Shown one piece after another: positions 43,925-52,407 of a stretch of DNA of 64,000 nt. Origin of the DNA: RUG572 sp964386385 (lineage in GTDB: Bacteria > Verrucomicrobiota > Kiritimatiellia > RFP12 > UBA1067); assembly GCA_964386385.1 (NCBI GenBank), contig CAYLRN010000013.1, forward strand, positions 1-64,000. The letters are read 5' to 3'. The position numbers and the translations under genes were made by a program. Below the pieces are notes generated by a model that ran no database searches, was not told where the DNA came from, and saw only the letters and a program-made list of their open reading frames with translations. The first letter of the stretch is position 1, and every line of letters begins with the position of its first letter.

Positions 43925-45019
43925 ATGGCCACTGACATCACGATGAAGGACCTCCTGCAGGCGACCATCGACGAGGGCGCCTCCGACCTGCACGTGCGGG
44001 CGCTCATGCCCCCGGAACTGCGCGTCCACGGCGAACTCGTGGCGATCGCCGACGAGGCGTTCACCGACGAGGACACCTACAAGCTCTGCACGGAGATCAT
44101 GACGCCGGAGCAGATCAGGGAAGTCGAGGAAAAGGGCGGCGCGGACTTCGCCGTGTCGCACGACGACGGCACCCGCTTCCGCGTGTCCGTCTTCAAGGAG
44201 CGCAAGCGCTGGGGCTGCGTCCTGCGAATGATTCCCTCCAAACTCCTCACCCTGGAGCAGATCGGCCTCCCTGAGACCGTCAAGGAACTTCTCTTCAAGC
44301 CGCGCGGACTCATCCTCGTGACGGGCCCCACCGGCTCCGGAAAGTCCACCACCCTCGCCTCGATGCTCGACGTCATCAACCAGGAGCGCGGCGTCCACAT
44401 CATCACGATCGAGGACCCGATCGAATTCTACCACTCCTCCAAGAAGTCGCTTGTCACCCAGCGCGAAGTCGGCGCGGACGTCCCCTCGTTCGCCGAGGCC
44501 ATCCGCCGCGCACTCCGCCAGGACCCCGACGTCATCCTCGTCGGCGAAATGCGCGACCTGGAGACGATCGGCGCGGCAATCTCCGCCGCCGAAACCGGCC
44601 ACCTCGTCTTCGGAACCCTGCACACCACCGGCGCCGCCGAGACGATCGACCGAATCGTCGACGCCTTCCCGACCGACCAGCAGGAGCAGGTCCGCACCCA
44701 GCTTTCCGTCGGCCTCCAGGCCGTCATCTCCCAGATCCTCCTGCCGAAACTCGGCCCCGACGGGCAGGTCCACGGCCGCGTCGCGGCGTTCGAGATCATG
44801 CTCGCAACGCCGTCCATCCGCAGCCGCATCCGCGACAACAAGACGTTCCAGATCCGCTCCGACATCCAGACCGGCGCAAAGTACGGCATGGTCACGCTCG
44901 ACACCTGCCTGATGGAACACTACAGGAACGGTCTCATCAGCTACGACGAGCTCATCACGAAGAGCCAGGACCCCGACACGGTCGTCGCGAAGCTCAGGGA
45001 AGAAATGGGGCAGCGCTAA
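43925..45019 (+). CDS. pilT: Pilus retraction ATPase PilT
   Basis: It powers retraction of type IV pili (twitching, DNA uptake). The 364-aa length and lack of zinc cysteines fit PilT, not PilB. Walker A GPTGSGKST lies near residue 134, and ITIEDPIEF, LVGEMRDLETIGAAI and LVFGTLHTTGAAETIDRIVD are as in PilT. ATG 43925 has AAGGA seven bases upstream; a longer in-frame start at 43874 is less likely. Its stop codon directly abuts the next start (TAA then ATG). Confidence 0.92.
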   Translation: MATDITMKDLLQATIDEGASDLHVRALMPPELRVHGELVAIADEAFTDEDTYKLCTEIMTPEQIREVEEKGGADFAVSHDDGTRFRVSVFKERKRWGCVLRMIPSKLLTLEQIGLPETVKELLFKPRGLILVTGPTGSGKSTTLASMLDVINQERGVHIITIEDPIEFYHSSKKSLVTQREVGADVPSFAEAIRRALRQDPDVILVGEMRDLETIGAAISAAETGHLVFGTLHTTGAAETIDRIVDAFPTDQQEQVRTQLSVGLQAVISQILLPKLGPDGQVHGRVAAFEIMLATPSIRSRIRDNKTFQIRSDIQTGAKYGMVTLDTCLMEHYRNGLISYDELITKSQDPDTVVAKLREEMGQR

Positions 45020-46726
45020 ATGGCGGAAGCAGACAATTTCGACCCGTTGCTGGACCTCCTCCTCCAGAACGGAGTCCTTGAAGAAGAGGCCGTCGCGACA
45101 ATCCGCGAGGAGCAGCGCAACCAGGGCGGCAAGGCCGTACGCGACGTGATTGTGGACGGCGGATACGTCGACGAGGACACCCTTCTCGGCATGATGGCCG
45201 CATACCAGGGATGCGAAGTCGTGAATCTCGAAAACATGGAGATTCCGGCCGAGACGCTTGACGCCATCCCCGCTTCCATCGCGCGAATGTACAACGTCCT
45301 CTGCGTGGGCGTGGACGACTCCTCCGTCACCCTCGCCACGTCCAGCCTCGTCGACCCGCGCGTCTCCGACGAGGTCTCCTTCGCGCTCTCGAAGGAAGTC
45401 CGCTTCGTCATGGCGCGGGCGAAGGACGTCAACGAGCGCATCTCACAGCACTACGGCGATGCCTCCGATTCCGTGGAGGACATGCTCAACGCCATCGGAC
45501 AGGGCCTCGACGCCGACGAATCGCTGAAAAGCGACCCGAACGACGTCGCCGCCCTCGAGGGCGCCGCGAACAACAACGCCGTCGTCAAGTTCGTGAACAT
45601 GATCCTCTACCAGGGAGTCGTGGACCACGCGGCCGACATCCACATCGAACCCTTCGAGAAGGACTTCAAGATCCGCTACCGCGTCGACGGCGCGCTGTAC
45701 GAGGTCAAGGCCCCAGACGTCTCGATGGCCCCGGCCATCATCTCCCGCGTCAAGATCATGGCCAACCTCAACATCGCCGAACGCCGCGTCCCGCAGGACG
45801 GACGAATCGCGATCACCGTGGCCGGCCGCCCCGTAGACCTCCGCGTGAGTTGCCTCCCCACCTCGCACGGCGAATCAGTCGTGATGCGTATTCTCGACCA
45901 GAGCACGACGTCCCTCGACCTTGAGAACGTCGGACTTCCGGAAGACGTCTACGAGCAGATCACGATGGACATCGAGAAGCCAAACGGCATCATCGTCGTC
46001 ACCGGGCCTACCGGCTCCGGCAAGACGACGACGCTCTACTCCGTCCTGCGCCGCATCAACACGATCGACTCGAAGCTTCTCACCGCCGAGGAGCCTGTCG
46101 AATACGACATGGAGGGCATCGTCCAGGTGCCGATCAACCATGAAGTCGGCAACGACTTCCCGAAAGTGCTCCGCGCCTTCCTGCGTCAGGACCCCGACAT
46201 CATCATGATCGGAGAAATCCGCGACCTCGAAACGGCGGAGATCGCCATTCAGGCAGCGCTTACCGGACACCTCGTCTTCTCCACCCTCCACACGAACGAC
46301 GCCGCCGGCGCCGTGATGCGATTCGTGGACATGAACGTGGCCCCGTACATGGTGGCCTCCACGCTCGAAGCCGTCCTCGGCCAGCGACTGCTCCGCACCT
46401 GCTGCCGCGACTGCAAGGAGTCGTACGAGCCGGACAACGAGACCCTGGACCGCATCAACCTCACCCGCGACCAGATCGGCGGCCGCCCCTTCTACTTTGG
46501 CAAGGGCTGCAAGACCTGCAACGGCACGGGCTACAAGGGACGCAAGGCCATCTTCGAGTACCTACGCGTCACGAACCCGATCCGCGAACTCATAAACGCC
46601 CGCTCGCCCACGCTGATCATCCGCGAAAAGGCGCGGGAACTCGGAATGCGCACCATGCGCGAAGACGGCGTCCGCGCCATCCTCGACGGCTACACGACGG
46701 TCGACGAGGTCCTGCGCTACACATGA
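45020..46726 (+). CDS. Second PilB/GspE-family ATPase (568 aa)
   Basis: It has the same build as the first copy: an N-terminal regulatory domain (LLQNGVLEEEAVATIREEQ), a second MshEN-like half, Walker A GPTGSGKTT near residues 330-338, EEPVEYDMEG, MIGEIRDLETAEIA, LVFSTLHTNDA and a tetracysteine motif (CCRDCKE ... CKTC). The two copies differ widely in the N-terminal third, so they are old paralogues, perhaps one for pili and one for type II secretion. It begins at the base after the pilT stop. Confidence 0.9.
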   Translation: MAEADNFDPLLDLLLQNGVLEEEAVATIREEQRNQGGKAVRDVIVDGGYVDEDTLLGMMAAYQGCEVVNLENMEIPAETLDAIPASIARMYNVLCVGVDDSSVTLATSSLVDPRVSDEVSFALSKEVRFVMARAKDVNERISQHYGDASDSVEDMLNAIGQGLDADESLKSDPNDVAALEGAANNNAVVKFVNMILYQGVVDHAADIHIEPFEKDFKIRYRVDGALYEVKAPDVSMAPAIISRVKIMANLNIAERRVPQDGRIAITVAGRPVDLRVSCLPTSHGESVVMRILDQSTTSLDLENVGLPEDVYEQITMDIEKPNGIIVVTGPTGSGKTTTLYSVLRRINTIDSKLLTAEEPVEYDMEGIVQVPINHEVGNDFPKVLRAFLRQDPDIIMIGEIRDLETAEIAIQAALTGHLVFSTLHTNDAAGAVMRFVDMNVAPYMVASTLEAVLGQRLLRTCCRDCKESYEPDNETLDRINLTRDQIGGRPFYFGKGCKTCNGTGYKGRKAIFEYLRVTNPIRELINARSPTLIIREKARELGMRTMREDGVRAILDGYTTVDEVLRYT

Positions 46727-46758
46727 GATTAAGTGGTTAAGTAGTTAAGTGATTAAGT
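46727..46758 (+). repeat. Tandem octamer after a stop codon (four units)
   Basis: Immediately after the TGA of the second pilB-type gene come GATTAAGT, GGTTAAGT, AGTTAAGT and GATTAAGT. Because 8 is not a multiple of 3, successive TAA triplets fall in all three frames; TTAA is its own complement, so the opposite strand is stopped as well. Confidence 0.9.
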
Positions 46759-46787
46759 TGGCGGGCGAGAGGGCGGACCGCGCATCG

Positions 46788-46817
46788 CTCGCCCTTGTCG
46801 TTCGCGACGAGGGCGAG
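46788..46817. terminator. Hairpin between convergent genes
   Basis: CTCGCCCT and AGGGCGAG, extended inward by GTCG/CGAC, close a TTCG tetraloop. It lies between the second pilB-type gene and parC, which converge. There is no clear T-run, so termination may depend on Rho or be weak. Confidence 0.55.
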
Positions 46818-46854
46818 TGTCTCTTCCGCAAGCTCCTTCGCGCCGGCCGCCGGG

Positions 46855-49104
46855 CTAGAGGACGACGCCGCGCGAAGACTCCTCGTCGTCCCACCACGAC
46901 GGCTTCGACGTCGCGATCCGGGCGATGGCCTTCGTCGTCAGCTGGATGCCGCGCGCGGAGGCGCCGCGCAGCTCGACTGCGGGACGCATCTCCCCTGCGG
47001 CTTTTTCCGTCTCCTTCAGCGGCTCGAAGAGCATCTGGTGGATCTTCTGGTTCTTCGCGGGCTTGAACTTGACGTAGAGCTGCTGCGGACACCCTGGCGC
47101 AAGAAGCATTATCTTGCTTTTCTCCGGCGCGAGGCGGTAGTCCTTGTTGTTGATCATGCCGCCGAACGTGAAGCGCTTGACGTATGCGAAGCCGTAGAGC
47201 GGCTCCTCGTATACGCAGACGAACTCCCTGTCGCGGTCCTTCTCCGGATTGAAGAGATAGACCTCCAGGAGGTTCTTGTCGACGAAGATCTTGTCCGTGG
47301 GCGGAGACATCCTGTAGCGTCCGTCCTTCCACACGAACAGCAGGCGGTCAAGGGACGAACACTTGAAGAGCTCGTCGCCACCGCGAAGGCCGGAGCCGAC
47401 GAAGTGGTTCTCCTTGTCGTAGCGGATCGTGAGCTCGCTTGCGGTAAGCTTGCGCACGTCGGCCTGCTTGAACGCGGCCGATGCGATCCTGGTGCAGCGG
47501 GGGTACTTCTTCGCGTACGTCTTGACGAGGGACCTGAGGTACTTCACCACGAACGCGCGGAGGTGGACGAGGTTGTCCTTCACCTGCGCCTCCTCGGCGA
47601 GGACGTTCTCGATGTCCTTGCGGTTCTTGTCTATGTCGAAGCGGGAGATGCGGCGGATGGGAATCTTCAGAAGCCGCTCCACGTCCTCCTCGGTGACGTC
47701 GTGGCGCAGTTCGGCGCGGAACGGCTTGAAGCCGTCCATCACTGCGGTCTTGACGCCCTCCTCGGTCTTCTCCTCCTCGATGCGCTTGTAGATGCGCTCC
47801 TCGACGAAGATGCGGTCCAGGGTGCGCGCGTGGAAGAGGTCGTCGAGCTCGCCAAGGCGTATTTCCTGCTCGCGCTTCACTATGGCGAGAAGGCGCTCGA
47901 CGTTCTTCTCCAGAATCTGGCGCACGGTCATCAGGCGCGGACGGCCGCCGTCGAGGACGATCGGGCGCGACGAAATGGACTTCTCGCACGACGTGAACGC
48001 ATAGAGGGCGGATATCGCCTTTTCCTGGGAGGCGCCGGCCTGGAGCTCGAGCTCTATCTGGACGGCGTCGGACGTGAGGTCGTGCAGTTTCCGGACGGGG
48101 ACCTTCTTCTTCCGCACGGCGTCTTCGATGGAGACGGAAATGGAGTCCGTCGTCTCGCCCCATGGGAGCTGGGTTATGACGAGCCGGTTCTTGTCGCGCG
48201 GCTCGATCACGGCGCGGACCTTGACCTTGCCAAGTCCGTCCTGGTATTCGCCCGCGTCCATCACGCCGCCAAGCTGGAAGTCGGGGAGGATTTCGTACGG
48301 CTTGCGCTGGATGATGGCTATTTCCGCCTCGAGGAGCTCGATGAAGTTGTGCGGAAGGATGGAGGTGGAAAGGCCGACGGCGATGCCGTCCGCGCCGAGC
48401 ATCAGCAGAAGCGGGACCTTCGCGGGGAGGTAGACGGGCTCCTGTCTCCGTCCATCGTAGTTCGGGACGAATTCGGTCGTCTTCTTGTTGAACAACTCCT
48501 TGCGGGCGAGTTCTGTGAGGCGGCATTCGATGTATCGCGTGGCGGCGTGCGGCATTCCCGTGTAGAGCGAACCGTAGTTTCCCTGCCCGTCGATCAGGTA
48601 GCCCTTGCCCTCGCCCCAGAGCTTGTTGGCGAGGACGACTATGGCGTCGCCGATGGAGGCGTCGCCGTGGGGGTGGTACTGCATCGCATGGCCGACGACG
48701 TTGGCCACCTTCGTGTACTTCCCGTCGTCCTTCTCCCAGAGCGAGTGCATGATGCGCCGCTGCACGGGCTTGAGGCCGTCCTCCACTGCGGGAATCGCGC
48801 GGTCGCAGATCACGTAGGCGGAGTAGTGGCGAAAGTTGAAGTCGTAGAGGTCGCGCATCGGGCCGTTTCCGGTCAGGCCGCCGCCGGGAAGAAACGGACG
48901 GGGAGAGGCCGCCGGCGCGGCGGCGGACGCGGACGCATCGTCGGACGCGGCTGCCGTAGCGGCGGCTGGTTCGTCCTTGGCATCCGCCTTTTCGGCGGCC
49001 GGGGCCGGCGCGAGAGCGTCTGCGAAGAGGTCGGGGTTGTCGAAAAGCCCCGGCGGTTCAGCGTTCGCGCCGGGCTTCTTTCTTCTGTCGTCGTTCTTGT
49101 TCAT
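46855..49104 (-). CDS. parC: Type IIA topoisomerase A subunit, ParC type (749 aa)
   Basis: It cuts and rejoins DNA as the A subunit of topoisomerase IV-like enzyme. After an Ala/Asp/Pro-rich disordered N-terminal extension (residues about 1-75), the core shows DGLKPVQRRIMHSLW, the QYHPHGDASIGDAI block and the active-site Tyr in PHAATRYIECRL, where most have TRYTE. A long coiled-coil region and a short, divergent C-terminal domain follow. It is the short ParC form found beside parE in Bacteroidetes-like and PVC bacteria, not GyrA. Confidence 0.88.
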   Translation of the reverse strand: MNKNDDRRKKPGANAEPPGLFDNPDLFADALAPAPAAEKADAKDEPAAATAAASDDASASAAAPAASPRPFLPGGGLTGNGPMRDLYDFNFRHYSAYVICDRAIPAVEDGLKPVQRRIMHSLWEKDDGKYTKVANVVGHAMQYHPHGDASIGDAIVVLANKLWGEGKGYLIDGQGNYGSLYTGMPHAATRYIECRLTELARKELFNKKTTEFVPNYDGRRQEPVYLPAKVPLLLMLGADGIAVGLSTSILPHNFIELLEAEIAIIQRKPYEILPDFQLGGVMDAGEYQDGLGKVKVRAVIEPRDKNRLVITQLPWGETTDSISVSIEDAVRKKKVPVRKLHDLTSDAVQIELELQAGASQEKAISALYAFTSCEKSISSRPIVLDGGRPRLMTVRQILEKNVERLLAIVKREQEIRLGELDDLFHARTLDRIFVEERIYKRIEEEKTEEGVKTAVMDGFKPFRAELRHDVTEEDVERLLKIPIRRISRFDIDKNRKDIENVLAEEAQVKDNLVHLRAFVVKYLRSLVKTYAKKYPRCTRIASAAFKQADVRKLTASELTIRYDKENHFVGSGLRGGDELFKCSSLDRLLFVWKDGRYRMSPPTDKIFVDKNLLEVYLFNPEKDRDREFVCVYEEPLYGFAYVKRFTFGGMINNKDYRLAPEKSKIMLLAPGCPQQLYVKFKPAKNQKIHQMLFEPLKETEKAAGEMRPAVELRGASARGIQLTTKAIARIATSKPSWWDDEESSRGVVL

Positions 49105-49159
49105 TCGTCTAGCGGATTTTCTTCAAGATGAAAGCGCAGGTTCAGGGTGAAAGCGCCGT

Positions 49160-51004
49160 TTAGAAGTCCTGGGAGTCGCACACCAGGTTCTCCATGATGT
49201 AGTCCCTGCGGTCGGGGGTGTTGGTTCCCATGTAGAACTTTATTGTCTTCTCGACGTCCACGTCCTCGGTGCACGTCACGGGAGTCAGGCGCATGTCAGG
49301 GCCGATGAACTCCTTGAACTCCCTGGCGTTCAGTTCGCCGAGTCCCTTGAAGCGCGTGATTTCGCAGCCCTTGCCGCATTTTTTGATGGCCGCCTCGCGT
49401 TCCTCGTCGGAGAAGCAGTAGAACTGGCTTTTCGCGTTTCGGACGCGGAAGAGCGGAGTCTCGAGGATGAACACGCGCTTGTCCACGATCAGCTGGCGGT
49501 AGAAGCGCATGAAGAACGTCGTGAGCAGCATTCGGATGTGGAGGCCGTCCACGTCGGCGTCCGTCGCGAAGATGATCTTGCCGTAGCGGAGATGCTCCAG
49601 TGTCTCGTCCACGTCGAGGGTCTTGATGAGGTTGAAGAACTCCTCGTTCTTGTAGAGGACGTCCTTGTTCAGCCCGCACGTGTTGAGGCACTTTCCGCGA
49701 AGGAAGAAGACGGCCTGGTTCATCGCGTCGCGCGCGTTGCCGAGGGTGCCGCCTGCGGAGCGTCCCTCCGTGAGGAAGATCATGGTCTGCTCGCCCTCGT
49801 GGAGGCCGGTCTTCTTGTCGATTCTGTCCAGCTTCAGGTGGTTCTTGCAGTCCTTGAGCTGGGGTACGCGGACGGAGACCGCCTGCGCGCGTTCGCGGGC
49901 CTGTTTCTTTATCGTGTTGAGCTGGCTGCGGAGCTTCGACGTCTCCTCGACCTTCTTCACCAGCTTGTCCGCCTCCCCGGGGAACTTGTGGAACAGCTCC
50001 TCGGCGCGCTTCTTCACCTCGGACACGAGTTCAGCGCGTATTTCCGGAGATCCGAGCTTCGTCTTCGCCTGTCCCTCGAAAACGGGGTCCTGGATGCGCA
50101 CGGCCACTGCGCCGACGATTCCCTCGCGTATGTCGTCGCCGTCGAACTTCTTCTTGGCGAATTCGTTCAGGGCCTTCGTGAGGCCTTCCTTGAACGCGCT
50201 CAGGTGGGTGCCGCCCTCGGTGGTGTGCTGTCCGTTGACGAACGAGTAGTAGACTTCCGAGAACCTGTTGGTGTGCGTGAAGACGAACTCCAGCTGGCGG
50301 GAGCGGAAGTGGAACGGCTGGTAGAGCTTCTCGAACTGCGCCTCGTCGGCGATCAGGTCCAGAAGCCCCTCGTCGCTCACGATCTTCTGTCCGTTCAGGT
50401 CTATCGAAAGGCCGGCGTTGAGGTAGGCGTACATCTTCAGGCGGCGCATCACGTGCTCTTCGCGGAAGCGGAACTTCTTGAAGATCGTGGCATCCGGCTG
50501 GAACTCCACGCACGTGCCGCTGCGCTCGGAGGAGTCCTTGAGCTTCCCGCGCCTTTTGGACTTGAGTTCGCCCTTCTCGAAGAGAGCCTCGGAAAATTCG
50601 CCGTCGCGGACGGAACGCACGAAAAAGCGGTCCGACAGCGCGTTCACCGCCTTTGTCCCGACGCCGTTCATGCCCACGGAGAACTGGAAGCTCTCGGTGT
50701 TGAACTTGCCGCCGGTGTTCAGCTCGCTCACGCAGTCCACCACCTTGCCGAGCGGAATGCCGCGGCCGTAGTCGCGGACCCGGCAGGCGCCAGAATTCCA
50801 GTCCAGGGAGATCTCGACCTTCCGCCCATGGCCCATGATGAACTCGTCTATCGAGTTGTCGATGACCTCCTTCAGGAGGACGTATATGCCGTCGTCGTAG
50901 TCGCTTCCGTCGCCCGCCCGGCCAATGTACATGCCCAGCCGCAGACGGATGTGCTCCATCGCGCTCAGATGCTGAATGTTGGAATCGTCGTATTTAACCG
51001 CCAT
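49160..51004 (-). CDS. parE: Type IIA topoisomerase B subunit, ParE type (614 aa)
   Basis: It is the ATPase subunit of the same enzyme. The GHKL site is complete: VIDNSIDEFIMGHG, RVRDYGRGIPLGK and VGMNGVGTKAVNALS. The TOPRIM part has FLTEGRSAGG near residue 406, DADVDGLHIRMLL near 478 and a C-terminal KGLGELNAREF. The first TOPRIM motif is normally EGDSAxG; here Asp is replaced by Arg while the catalytic Glu stays. SD AGGA lies ahead of ATG 51004. It runs into parC with a 55-base gap. Confidence 0.9.
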   Translation of the reverse strand: MAVKYDDSNIQHLSAMEHIRLRLGMYIGRAGDGSDYDDGIYVLLKEVIDNSIDEFIMGHGRKVEISLDWNSGACRVRDYGRGIPLGKVVDCVSELNTGGKFNTESFQFSVGMNGVGTKAVNALSDRFFVRSVRDGEFSEALFEKGELKSKRRGKLKDSSERSGTCVEFQPDATIFKKFRFREEHVMRRLKMYAYLNAGLSIDLNGQKIVSDEGLLDLIADEAQFEKLYQPFHFRSRQLEFVFTHTNRFSEVYYSFVNGQHTTEGGTHLSAFKEGLTKALNEFAKKKFDGDDIREGIVGAVAVRIQDPVFEGQAKTKLGSPEIRAELVSEVKKRAEELFHKFPGEADKLVKKVEETSKLRSQLNTIKKQARERAQAVSVRVPQLKDCKNHLKLDRIDKKTGLHEGEQTMIFLTEGRSAGGTLGNARDAMNQAVFFLRGKCLNTCGLNKDVLYKNEEFFNLIKTLDVDETLEHLRYGKIIFATDADVDGLHIRMLLTTFFMRFYRQLIVDKRVFILETPLFRVRNAKSQFYCFSDEEREAAIKKCGKGCEITRFKGLGELNAREFKEFIGPDMRLTPVTCTEDVDVEKTIKFYMGTNTPDRRDYIMENLVCDSQDF

Positions 51005-51038
51005 AGTCTTCCTAGGTTTCCCGAAAACAAGAGCGGTG

Positions 51039-51068
51039 ATTATACCACAAAAATGCGACGTCCGTCAC
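51039..51068 (-). promoter_or_regulatory. parE-parC promoter
   Basis: TATAAT at 51044-51039 is preceded by TTTTTGTGG; a weak GTGACG lies 18 bases upstream. The TTGTGG lead is shared with other promoters in this window. The leader is about 28 bases and contains AGGA. Confidence 0.65.
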
Positions 51069-51183
51069 TTGACGATGACATGTCCAACTTGTCTGAAAAG
51101 TGCATCATATACTGGACCACTGCGGACAGACCCGAAAGGGCGCTGGAGGCAGGAGGCGAAAAGGAGGAATGACACATGCTTTT

Positions 51184-52407
51184 CTATGCTTCATAGTGAA
51201 ACACCTGATAGTTTTCAACATTGCGTTTGTCAATCAGGACTTTCTCCGCACGCGCCCCACCGTCCGGCTGATGCCCCTGATGGAATGCCGACAGCAATTC
51301 TCCGCAATTGGCGCGATTGAGTTCCAAAATCATCATTCGTCGGAAATTGACTTTGTTCTTCATGCGCGAAGCGTAACTCAGGGGAGACTTCGCAGTTCCG
51401 TCGAGGCGCAAAAGGAACTCGTACCTGAATCTCGTCACCTCGTTCCCGCAATCCTTGTCCTTGACCGTTTCATGCTCATAGATCACGTACCAAAATCGGT
51501 CGCATCGGTCGATTGCATTCAAGACACTCTTCTTGTCATTGCCAGGTGATTCCTTCTTCGCAATGTCGCTTGCTTTCAAGTCTCCATAGAACTTGTGAAG
51601 CGGGAAAAGCAAATCAAAGTCCAAGTTGCCTTTCTTCTTGCTCTCGTTTCCTTGATAGACAATCGATGTCAGACGATGTCCAGAAAGAAATGTTGCGAAC
51701 TTGAATTCGAGATACCAGCCAGGCCATTCCGTTTCACGCCATTTAGGCCATTTCCCCTGTTGCATTTCTTGAATTGCGGAATCGCCGTGAATCCAGCGAG
51801 CGAAGGGCATGGAACAGTTGAAATCGCGAAACGCATCGAAAAGAGCAGAGTCTGAAAGCGGTTTCGCCGTTCCTGAAAGATATTCGGAGAATGCATTGTG
51901 GCGGATTGTGGTAATTTGGTTGCCGTGCAAGTCGAACCGAGTGGCGATTCCATCCTTCATGGCTCGAAACAGGTCATTCACATAGACGAATGCCGAAGAA
52001 TTATGCATCTTCCGCTTCATATATGTAGTCGTGGCGAAATCAACAAAGACGATGTTGCCTTCGTAATGATATACGCCAAGAAAATGCACGTGATATTCTT
52101 GTTTTTCAAGTTCACTATAAACAGGCTTGAACCAAGATTTCAATTGGATACGCTTCTTGAAGATCGGATGGCTGCCGGTCCCTCCAAGGAATGTCACGGC
52201 GGCGGAAAGAACTGCATGCCTTTCAGTCGGGAATGTGCAGACAATGAATGGCCGCTCTTTTCCGTTTATGGTCACGGTCATCCGTTTGGCGATGCCACTC
52301 GGCAAGGCAGAAAGAATTGCCGCGTCAATTTTTGCGGGAGATAGCGGCTGGTCTCCGTCAACGACGATGTTGAGGCGTGAATCAATCTGCTCGCTTTTCT
52401 CATTCAT
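51184..52407 (-). CDS. Probable type II restriction endonuclease (407 aa), unrecognised family
   Basis: No family is recognised with certainty. A PD-(D/E)XK-like core can be proposed: Glu234 in WYLEFKFATF, Asp265 in LDFDLLFPL and the pair Asp276/Lys278 in FYGDLKAS, with spacing that fits this nuclease fold. The ATG at 52407 overlaps the stop of the methyltransferase gene, so the two are co-translated, the usual layout for a modification-restriction pair. The gene is clearly AT-richer than the neighbouring core genes, consistent with transfer. If correct, its site would match that of the cytosine methyltransferase. Confidence 0.6.
   Translation of the reverse strand: MNEKSEQIDSRLNIVVDGDQPLSPAKIDAAILSALPSGIAKRMTVTINGKERPFIVCTFPTERHAVLSAAVTFLGGTGSHPIFKKRIQLKSWFKPVYSELEKQEYHVHFLGVYHYEGNIVFVDFATTTYMKRKMHNSSAFVYVNDLFRAMKDGIATRFDLHGNQITTIRHNAFSEYLSGTAKPLSDSALFDAFRDFNCSMPFARWIHGDSAIQEMQQGKWPKWRETEWPGWYLEFKFATFLSGHRLTSIVYQGNESKKKGNLDFDLLFPLHKFYGDLKASDIAKKESPGNDKKSVLNAIDRCDRFWYVIYEHETVKDKDCGNEVTRFRYEFLLRLDGTAKSPLSYASRMKNKVNFRRMMILELNRANCGELLSAFHQGHQPDGGARAEKVLIDKRNVENYQVFHYEA

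Noticed and set aside
51080..51172. 31-codon plus-strand frame starting MSNLSEKCIIYW, ending just after AAAAGGAGGA
   Set aside because: Its end and the frame after it run antisense into the endonuclease gene. No homologue is recognised, and the strong ribosome-like site is probably chance.
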